Source: Bacteriovoracaceae bacterium UBA4096 (GTDB taxonomy: Bacteria; Bdellovibrionota; Bacteriovoracia; Bacteriovoracales; Bacteriovoracaceae). From it: 20,357 bases of DNA. Location: contig DFXY01000052.1 in NCBI GenBank assembly GCA_002381945.1, positions 18,928 through 39,284 of the forward strand, read 5' to 3'. The stretch's first letter is position 1. Each line of letters begins with the position of its first letter. The position numbers were made by a program, and so were the translations under genes. Shown here piece after piece: positions 7,092-13,390 of the stretch. The notes beneath the pieces were generated by a model, which worked only from the letters and a program-made list of their open reading frames with translations, did no database searches and was not told the origin of the DNA.

Positions 7092-7874
7092 CTAGAGATT
7101 AACTGCGTTTTCACTGGAAGCATAAGAGCCACTGACATTGGAACTGAGTTCGTAAATCGCCTTTTTCATAGAAGGTGTAATCCCATTGAAACTTAATAAA
7201 CAAGTACTGACACTTAAGAACCCAATGACATCTTCACGGGACATGACTCTTGAAGAGCTCACTTCTTTATCTTTCCGGATGATTTTCAGGGAAGAGCCTA
7301 ATTTGATTTCCCCTCCATTAGAAAAAATAACCTTTTTATTAATATCAATTAAAACAGCTTCGCCAAATGATTGAAGTTGCTTCATGACAATCACAGCTCC
7401 ATCCTTCACGGTACCCCAGTAACAAAGTACTCCTTGCTCGGCCAGTGCCTGAGACAAATACCTCACGAGAATAACTCTTAATCCAACCATTTGATCAGTG
7501 TGGGATAAATCAGGATGAAGAGCGAGGTCCCATAAAGTTTTTGTAAGGGGAAGCCCCATGACTCCAACTTTTCGATAGGTATAAACCGGCATTCCCATCT
7601 GGAGGGAAAGTGATTCTGGCCCATATTTTTCCATAAGGTCAGAACCATTGATTTGAAGCTGCAGTCTTGTGTTCGCATTTTGTATTGTTAACATTCGGGT
7701 CTGGGCCCGCTGGAGCGAAATTTTTTTGGATTCAACTTCTGACAACATTAAAAAGCCCATCTCATTTAAAAGATGTGAAAATTTCGGATTTAATTCGTCC
7801 TGTTTAAAACGGATGTAAATGGGATAATTATGATTCTTACGATACTGAAAATAATTCCATTTGGCCGTTTCCAT
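7092..7874 (-). CDS. Cytosolic protein of unknown function upstream of lgt (260 aa)
   Basis: I do not recognise this protein. It has no signal peptide or membrane segment and looks soluble alpha/beta. A basic N-terminal stretch (WNYFQYRKNHNYPIYIRFK) is followed by a helix (FSHLLNEMGFLMLSEVESKKI), a central beta-rich part, and a segment of charged strands (DGAVIVMKQLQSFGEAVLID, then GGEIKLGSSLKIIRKDKEV). The C-terminus is Ser/Asn-rich. A strong Shine-Dalgarno (AAGGAG) sits 6 bases before the ATG. It lies 35 bases ahead of lgt on the same strand with no terminator between, so they probably form an operon. Two dyads (7904-7916, 7944-7964) upstream suggest it is regulated together with or opposite to the large fusion gene. 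Confidence 0.65.
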   Translation of the reverse strand: METAKWNYFQYRKNHNYPIYIRFKQDELNPKFSHLLNEMGFLMLSEVESKKISLQRAQTRMLTIQNANTRLQLQINGSDLMEKYGPESLSLQMGMPVYTYRKVGVMGLPLTKTLWDLALHPDLSHTDQMVGLRVILVRYLSQALAEQGVLCYWGTVKDGAVIVMKQLQSFGEAVLIDINKKVIFSNGGEIKLGSSLKIIRKDKEVSSSRVMSREDVIGFLSVSTCLLSFNGITPSMKKAIYELSSNVSGSYASSENAVNL

Positions 7875-7903
7875 GTAGACTCCTTGTCTGCATGGCTTTT
7901 CGG

Positions 7904-7916
7904 TTTACCTGGTAAA
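7904..7916. promoter_or_regulatory. 13-bp perfect dyad TTTACC-T-GGTAAA
   Basis: Perfect six-base arms surround one central base, about 30 bases upstream of the ATG at 7874. The position suits an operator over the promoter or leader of the minus-strand operon. No T-run follows, so it is unlikely to be a terminator. Confidence 0.38.
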
Positions 7917-7943
7917 AATATGAGGGAAGTCTTAATCTTTTCG

Positions 7944-7964
7944 AGTGTCAAAAATTTAGACACT
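7944..7964. promoter_or_regulatory. 21-bp dyad, arms AGTGTC/GACACT, candidate operator
   Basis: AGTGTC (7944-7949) and GACACT (7959-7964) are perfect inverted copies. The A/T-rich centre is also symmetric except for one pair, giving 9 of 10 matching pairs around a central A. It sits near the middle of the 172-base gap between divergent genes starting at 7874 and 8047. The right arm contains TAGACA, a possible -35 for the fusion gene. Length and symmetry fit a dimeric helix-turn-helix regulator (TetR type, for example), but no regulator gene is in the window. Confidence 0.45.
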
Positions 7965-8025
7965 TTCTATGGATTTGAACAATCTTTATAGCTGCAAACC
8001 CATTTAAGGCCCCTGGTCTTGGCAT

Positions 8026-8045
8026 CTGACTTGCTAATTAGTCAG
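8026..8045 (+). promoter_or_regulatory. Inverted repeat abutting the start codon of the fusion gene
   Basis: CTGACT (8026-8031) pairs with AGTCAG (8040-8045) across 8 bases, ending one base before the ATG at 8047. Within it, TGC-TAATTA stands six bases before the ATG. This could be a regulator site over a weak -10, or a hairpin limiting ribosome access. No Shine-Dalgarno is present. Confidence 0.3.
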
Positions 8046-8046
8046 C

Positions 8047-10965
8047 ATGGATAACAACCAATTACCGCTTTCAATCAGGACTCAAGTTGAGGAGGACTCC
8101 CATAAAGATTCCTTTAAGTACTTTGCCCGTCCAATGACTTCCAAGCTTTTGGAAACGATGGAACTTACCAAGCATTTCCACCATGGAGAAGGCGACTATC
8201 TCTATTATAATCAAAACAACAAGCTGTATAAGGTACTTGATTTAACTGGTGGTTATGGAGCAAACATCCTGGGTCACCGGCACCCTTCAATACTTGCCAA
8301 AGTCCAGGCATGGTCGGAACAAGGAACGCCTTCACTTACTCAAGGAAGTAATCGAAAAGAAGCTGGCAAACTTGCCAAACGACTATCTGATACTTTGACT
8401 GATGAAACAGGTGAAGGTCCCTGGATCACCACTTTAACGAATTCAGGAACTGAGGCAGTTGAAGCTGCCTATAAACATTGCCTTATCTTTTTTAAACATA
8501 AGATGATTGCACTCGGGCAAGAGATTGAAAAAGAAATCAATCTGGCATTAATGACGATCAATAGAACAGATGAGCTTTTAAAAAATAAACTTGTTCACAA
8601 TCTTAGGTCCAGTCTGATTGAGAAGATAAGCTCATTAAATATGAATGATGAAAGGAAGTCCTACTTTCTGCATCAGGTTGCGCATTCTCACGGGATAAAT
8701 GAACTTACATCATTAGTAAGAGAAATTAATAAGAAACAACTTTCACAAAGACCGTCTTTTATTGCTTTGGAGAAATCCTTCCATGGGAAAACCATGGGTT
8801 CATTAAGTCTTACTTTTAATGAAGGTTTTAGAGATTCATTTTATCTGGGAAGTGATCAAAATGAATTCACTCATTTTATTTCACAATATATTGACCAGGA
8901 AGAATTTGAAAAACTCATCCAATCTACCAGGCAAGATCTGATTCTTTTAAGTAATACCTCCCATGGCGTAAATTGGGCCCGTCATTCTTTCTCATTATTG
9001 GCAGGAGCTTTCGTTGAACCCATTCAAGGCGAAGCTGGAGTGATCAGCGTTAATAACAGCTTTCTTGCCAACCTGAAGAAGTATTCCCTCCAGGAAGATT
9101 TCCTCTTGGTTTTTGATGAAATCCAGGCCGGAATGTACCGCACTGGAAAACTGGCATCAGCATCTCATACTGATATCACTCCGGATATTTATACATTTTC
9201 AAAATCACTGGGTGGCGGGGTAGCGAAGATAGCTGCGACTTCAGTTAATAAAAGAAAGTATATTGAAGAATTCGGTTTTCTCCATACCTCAACCTTTAGT
9301 GATGATGATTTTTCTTCTTCAATTGCTCTTGAAGTTCTAGACATACTACAAAGTGAAAACTCACCAGTGACATCAGGAATGCAGACGGCTGATTATCTTT
9401 CAGTACGTTTAGATACTTTAAAAAATCAATTTCCAGAAGTAATAAAAGAAATTCGCGGAAAAGGCTTAATGCTTGCAATCGAGTTCACAGATATTCTTGC
9501 CAACATGGGTTTTGAGTTTAAAACCATTTGCGATTCAAACATGCAGGGTTATATGATGGCTTCGGTACTCCTCAATCACGAGGGCGTACGAATGAGTCCG
9601 TCCTTGTCTAATAGCCTGACTCTCAGAATTCAACCCAGCATGTATTTTACCATCATTCAAGTTGAAGAAATGATGGCGGCATTAACAAACTTAAGTAAAG
9701 CACTGCGAGACAAAAACATCGCTTACTTTTTGTCGGCGATTTATCCTAATCAAGCAGTAACAAACGACCAGACACCCGAATTGAATATTAGTCTTGAACT
9801 TGGTAAAAGGCCTTTAAGCGTTTTTCTTTGCCACTTAATTGATGAATCCCATGTAAAGAAAGTTACTCGTGCCCTAAGAGGTGTTCAGGGTGACCTATTG
9901 ATGGATAAACTTGCACAAACAAAAGACTTAGCAGAATTTGAAGTTTACCACGCCCAAACAATCGTTGATGCAAGCGGAAAAGAAATGGATATTGTCATGC
10001 TGGGGATTCCGGTTTCTTCGGAAGAACTCAAAAAGACATTCATTTCAAAAAACAAATACAAAGTTGTCGAGAAAGTTCAAAATGCACTCGATTTTGCCAA
10101 AGGACTGGGTGCCACAACTGTAGGCCTTGGACAGTTTACTTCAATTATTTCAGGTAATGGTTTATATCTTAATTCCCATGGCATGAATTTAACGACGGGT
10201 AATGCTTTTACTATCGGCTTAACGGTTCAATCGGCGCTAAAGTCAGCAGCTGATAAAAATGTTGATTTATCCAATGCTTCAGTCGCCTTAATTGGAGCTG
10301 CCGGAAACATAATGTCGGTTGCTACAAGTCTAATGGCAGATCATGTAGGAAAGATCCTCATGATTCATCATACTCCGATTGAATCAAGCTTAAAATATCA
10401 GCAATCGACCAAGAAAGTACTGTGTGAGATTGCTGAATCGGATTCCGACTCCAGGGTTGTGAGAGTCATTAAAAAGTTTTGGAACAAAGATCTCGATTTA
10501 CTTCAATTCCTGGAACTTGAGGAAGTGAAGGAAGTTTTCATCGCAACTTCTGATATCACGCAAATCAAGGAATCAGATATCGTTCTCTGCGGAGCGAGCG
10601 CATCCAATGGTTTTTTAAGCCTTGACCTCTTTAAACAGGGCGCAGTCATTGTTGATGTTGCTGTACCTCCATCCATTAAACCCGAGATGCTTAATCTGAT
10701 TGAAACGCAAAGACCTGACCTCACCTATCACTTGGGTGGAGTCGCCCAAATCCCTCATAATCAGTCGATTGATTTTTTCATCTTTCCGCTTGAAAAAAAT
10801 GAGTGCTATGCCTGTATGGCAGAAACATTTTCATTGGGCTTCAGTGGTAAAAGGCATTTATTGAACATTGGCGATTTAAATAAAAAAATTGTCCTGGAAG
10901 TTCAAGAATTTGCAAATCAGGCAGGCTTTATCCTGGGAAATTTTAAAAAGAAATGTTCACTCTAG
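8047..10965 (+). CDS. Fused class III aminotransferase and AAR-like acyl-thioester reductase (predicted long-chain amine synthase)
   Basis: Residues about 50-545 form a class III PLP aminotransferase. They show the phosphate-loop NSGTEAVEA (132-140), VEPIQGEAG, the pyridine-nitrogen Asp357 in FDEIQAG, and the Schiff-base Lys386 in FSKSLGGG. A helical insertion of about 85 residues (about 150-235) splits the domain. Residues about 585-972 resemble cyanobacterial long-chain acyl-ACP reductase: FTSII, LTTGNAFT, an NADPH loop GAAGNIMS at 750-757, and ECYACMAETF with Cys923 at the position of the AAR acyl-enzyme cysteine (ACFAE in AAR). AAR reduces acyl-ACP/CoA to fatty aldehyde, and a class III transaminase could then convert the aldehyde to a primary amine. 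The physical fusion supports channelling. The product and acyl length are inferred. It converges on the P450/GNAT operon with a 9-base overlap. No Shine-Dalgarno precedes the ATG. Confidence 0.85.
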   Translation: MDNNQLPLSIRTQVEEDSHKDSFKYFARPMTSKLLETMELTKHFHHGEGDYLYYNQNNKLYKVLDLTGGYGANILGHRHPSILAKVQAWSEQGTPSLTQGSNRKEAGKLAKRLSDTLTDETGEGPWITTLTNSGTEAVEAAYKHCLIFFKHKMIALGQEIEKEINLALMTINRTDELLKNKLVHNLRSSLIEKISSLNMNDERKSYFLHQVAHSHGINELTSLVREINKKQLSQRPSFIALEKSFHGKTMGSLSLTFNEGFRDSFYLGSDQNEFTHFISQYIDQEEFEKLIQSTRQDLILLSNTSHGVNWARHSFSLLAGAFVEPIQGEAGVISVNNSFLANLKKYSLQEDFLLVFDEIQAGMYRTGKLASASHTDITPDIYTFSKSLGGGVAKIAATSVNKRKYIEEFGFLHTSTFSDDDFSSSIALEVLDILQSENSPVTSGMQTADYLSVRLDTLKNQFPEVIKEIRGKGLMLAIEFTDILANMGFEFKTICDSNMQGYMMASVLLNHEGVRMSPSLSNSLTLRIQPSMYFTIIQVEEMMAALTNLSKALRDKNIAYFLSAIYPNQAVTNDQTPELNISLELGKRPLSVFLCHLIDESHVKKVTRALRGVQGDLLMDKLAQTKDLAEFEVYHAQTIVDASGKEMDIVMLGIPVSSEELKKTFISKNKYKVVEKVQNALDFAKGLGATTVGLGQFTSIISGNGLYLNSHGMNLTTGNAFTIGLTVQSALKSAADKNVDLSNASVALIGAAGNIMSVATSLMADHVGKILMIHHTPIESSLKYQQSTKKVLCEIAESDSDSRVVRVIKKFWNKDLDLLQFLELEEVKEVFIATSDITQIKESDIVLCGASASNGFLSLDLFKQGAVIVDVAVPPSIKPEMLNLIETQRPDLTYHLGGVAQIPHNQSIDFFIFPLEKNECYACMAETFSLGFSGKRHLLNIGDLNKKIVLEVQEFANQAGFILGNFKKKCSL

Positions 10966-12090
10966 TTCAATACCATACAGAACGTACTGGGCATAAGGAT
11001 CCTGCAGATTCGGATCAAAAGATCTACGTGAAGGTGAATTTACATTCTGAAAAGTAACTAACACTTTTCTCATAGGCGTAATAAAAAACTGAATTCTCTT
11101 GGAAACCTGGATTTGCACTCCCTTAATCTCTTCTCCGTCTGGTCCGGGAATTTTACCCACATGAGCAATTAAAAAACAGGACTGGTTGAGTCTTAGTTTG
11201 GCCAGTAGAACTGCCTTCTGTAAAAGGTTTAACTTTCTTCCTTTAACTTTCGCCAAGATGGGCAAAGGATCAGCAAAATTAATACTGAATCCGACTGGTT
11301 TTCCTCTGAGTTCAACGATGTAAGCAAGCCAAGGATTCAGAATGTACTTGAAATCATCATAAACAACTTTGAATTGTTCAAAAGAAATTGGTTCATATTC
11401 AGGCATACTGCTATAGGCACCTGAGAATAAATCGTAGATAATTTTAAGTTCACGATCCCATTCACTCATTCTCACACAGCGAATGGTGGTTTTTAACTTT
11501 TTATCTTTTCTCTTGTCATGACTGCCATCAGGTTTTTTTGCCAGTAGCTTTCGCTTAAACAAGTAATCCTTAATACCTTCCCATTTACGAATTTGGTAAG
11601 TATCCCAACGTCCTACTTCAACAAAACCAGTTTTAGCAAAAAGTTCATGATAATAATCGGGATACACCGGTTCTCCCCAGAATGGTTCTTTTCCCCCCGG
11701 TACTCGTATGCGGTATTTTACAAAAAAATTTAAATCAACCGGAGTCTTTATGGATTTTAAAGATTGTTCTTTAGCAGAAGTAAGAACCTCATTGATGAGA
11801 AGTTTTGCCGCATCCGGCCGATTTTCCCAATCTAAGAATCCCAGGTTGCCAGCGGTACTTCCCTTCCTCCAACAAAGGATGGCCTTAGCAAGTACGAGTT
11901 CTCCCTCTTTGATCATGAAGGCTTTCCAATTAAAATCATCAGCAAAAGGTGATGTTGGAGCAAAGTAGCGTGAATAATCATTCAGTTCTTCAGGAAAGCT
12001 AGTGGCCATGTCCCGATGAATTTTATTTCTAAATTCCAAAAAATCTTGAAAAAATATTTCATCCCATAAAGAAATCGATTCAACTTTCAC
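10957..12090 (-). CDS. Tandem GNAT-like acyltransferase (377 aa)
   Basis: The start codon is GTG at 12090, supported by CAGGAG six bases upstream inside the P450 gene. The sequence looks like two GNAT folds in tandem. In the first (about 1-170) a strand-helix ends in YYHELFAKTGFVEVGRWDTY, the typical C-terminal part of the fold. In the second (about 200-340) AYIVELRGKPVGF resembles the central GNAT strand. It is soluble, with no signal peptide. GNAT proteins transfer acyl groups from CoA or ACP to amines, so it could N-acylate a product of the fusion enzyme, although no acceptor can be read directly. It is the last gene of the five-gene operon, overlapping the P450 gene by 11 bases and the fusion gene (opposite strand) by 9. 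No terminator is visible in the overlap. The family has no name I can assign. Confidence 0.62.
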   Translation of the reverse strand: MKVESISLWDEIFFQDFLEFRNKIHRDMATSFPEELNDYSRYFAPTSPFADDFNWKAFMIKEGELVLAKAILCWRKGSTAGNLGFLDWENRPDAAKLLINEVLTSAKEQSLKSIKTPVDLNFFVKYRIRVPGGKEPFWGEPVYPDYYHELFAKTGFVEVGRWDTYQIRKWEGIKDYLFKRKLLAKKPDGSHDKRKDKKLKTTIRCVRMSEWDRELKIIYDLFSGAYSSMPEYEPISFEQFKVVYDDFKYILNPWLAYIVELRGKPVGFSINFADPLPILAKVKGRKLNLLQKAVLLAKLRLNQSCFLIAHVGKIPGPDGEEIKGVQIQVSKRIQFFITPMRKVLVTFQNVNSPSRRSFDPNLQDPYAQYVLYGIELE

Positions 12091-13390
12091 TTCGTCTCCT
12101 GAATTCCATCATGATGTTAGTGGTGGGACGAAGAGTGATGCCGGCCTCACTTTGCTGATCTTCCACTTTAAGTATGCTCCAGTCAAAATGGTGAACTAAT
12201 GTTGCCAGAATAATTCTTGCTTCCATTCCGGCAAAGTAGGCACCAATACAGGCCCGAGGCCCGAGTCCAAAAGGATAGAATGCTCCTTGAGGAATTTTCT
12301 TTTTTGCTTCTGGTAAAAATCTCTCCGGCATAAATTTTTCAGGTTCATTCCAGAAATCAGAAGAGCGATGACTTAAAAATGGTGCCAGAACCACGTTAGC
12401 CTTAGGAGGAATCTTTAAATCACCAATTATATCTTCTTGCTCGGCCTGTCTCATAAAGACCCATACTGGCGGCCATAATCGCATTACTTCATCAATGATT
12501 GCTCCATGCCAGGGTAGAGAATTAAATTCTTCAAAATTTTTATGCTGAAAAAGTTGCTCTGACTCCTGACGGAGGTGTTTTAGGTAATCAGGATTCTTAG
12601 CGACCTCAATTAGAACCCAGGTCATGGAATTAGTAATGGTCTCATGACCTGCCATTAGGAAAGTCATAATTTCATCTCTGATTTCATGATCAGTCATCTG
12701 GGCGGTTCCTTCTTCCTGAGCATCAATTAAGAGCTGAAGAAGGTCATCTTTTCTCACGCCCTGCCTTCTTCCATCAATCAGGTTATAAACATAATTATCA
12801 AACTTCTTTATAATTGTTTTCATTCTGAGATTGTTCTTTGTCGGAATCCAGAATGGAATTGGAATTGATGACCGAGTTTTTGAAGTAATAATCTGCATCA
12901 GCTCAAGAATTTCTCCCAACCAATCATCCATCTCAGTTGTAATATTCTGTGAGAATAAAGTCTTAAGAATAATTCTCCAGGTAAGCCTGTTCATCTCTCT
13001 GAAGCCATCCAATTCTTTTTTATGTTTTTCGATTTCTGGAAGAAATTCTACCGAGGTATCAAAAATTTTCGGAGCTAGATTGTAAACACTCTTAGGATTC
13101 ATTACCGGCCGAATCATTCGGTGCTGCTTACGCCAGGAATCTCCTTCATTCGTTATGAGCCCACTTCCTAAAAATTGCCTCAGTGCCCTGGTAGTACGGC
13201 CTTTGGTGTAAGCTCCATGATTATTCTTCAAGACGTGCAGGACATCCTGAGGATGACTGACAATGAATAACTTTTTTCCAAAGATATTAAGTCTTACCCT
13301 ATGGCCTTGCTGTTTATGCACTTTTATTATGAAGGCCAATGGATCAAGACGATATTCTTTTAATGTCAGGTAGGATTTGATCAGACTCAT
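12080..13390 (-). CDS. Cytochrome P450 monooxygenase
   Basis: This heme-thiolate monooxygenase has all diagnostic motifs: the helix-C WRKQHR (86-91), the I-helix oxygen-activation motif AGHET (247-251), the K-helix ExxR (Glu301, Arg304, EVMR), PERF, and the heme loop FGLGPRACIG with ligand Cys381. At 436 residues it is a soluble bacterial-sized P450. Its motif style (AGHET, FGLGPRACIGA) is closer to CYP102/CYP4-type lipid hydroxylases than to typical soil-bacterial CYPs. The substrate is not readable; a fatty chain or isoprenoid made by its neighbours is the natural guess. No ferredoxin or reductase is encoded nearby, so electrons must come from elsewhere. The start overlaps the stop of the phosphotransferase (ATGA) and its end overlaps the GNAT gene, which suggests translational coupling. 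Confidence 0.93.
   Translation of the reverse strand: MSLIKSYLTLKEYRLDPLAFIIKVHKQQGHRVRLNIFGKKLFIVSHPQDVLHVLKNNHGAYTKGRTTRALRQFLGSGLITNEGDSWRKQHRMIRPVMNPKSVYNLAPKIFDTSVEFLPEIEKHKKELDGFREMNRLTWRIILKTLFSQNITTEMDDWLGEILELMQIITSKTRSSIPIPFWIPTKNNLRMKTIIKKFDNYVYNLIDGRRQGVRKDDLLQLLIDAQEEGTAQMTDHEIRDEIMTFLMAGHETITNSMTWVLIEVAKNPDYLKHLRQESEQLFQHKNFEEFNSLPWHGAIIDEVMRLWPPVWVFMRQAEQEDIIGDLKIPPKANVVLAPFLSHRSSDFWNEPEKFMPERFLPEAKKKIPQGAFYPFGLGPRACIGAYFAGMEARIILATLVHHFDWSILKVEDQQSEAGITLRPTTNIMMEFRRRSES

Noticed and set aside
7960..7995. Sigma-54 enhancer or full sigma-70 promoter for the fusion gene
   Set aside because: The TGT/ACA spacing in the dyad is 11 rather than 10. TAGACA has no good -10 at 16-18 bases, so only a candidate operator is called.
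8047..10965. Serine palmitoyltransferase-like sphingolipid synthesis
   Set aside because: The aminotransferase is class III by its motifs, not the class II alpha-oxoamine synthase fold that condenses acyl-CoA with an amino acid.
8047..13390. Cyanobacterial-type alkane synthesis
   Set aside because: An AAR-like domain is present but no ferritin-like aldehyde-deformylating oxygenase is encoded. A P450 acting as decarbonylase cannot be excluded but has no direct support.
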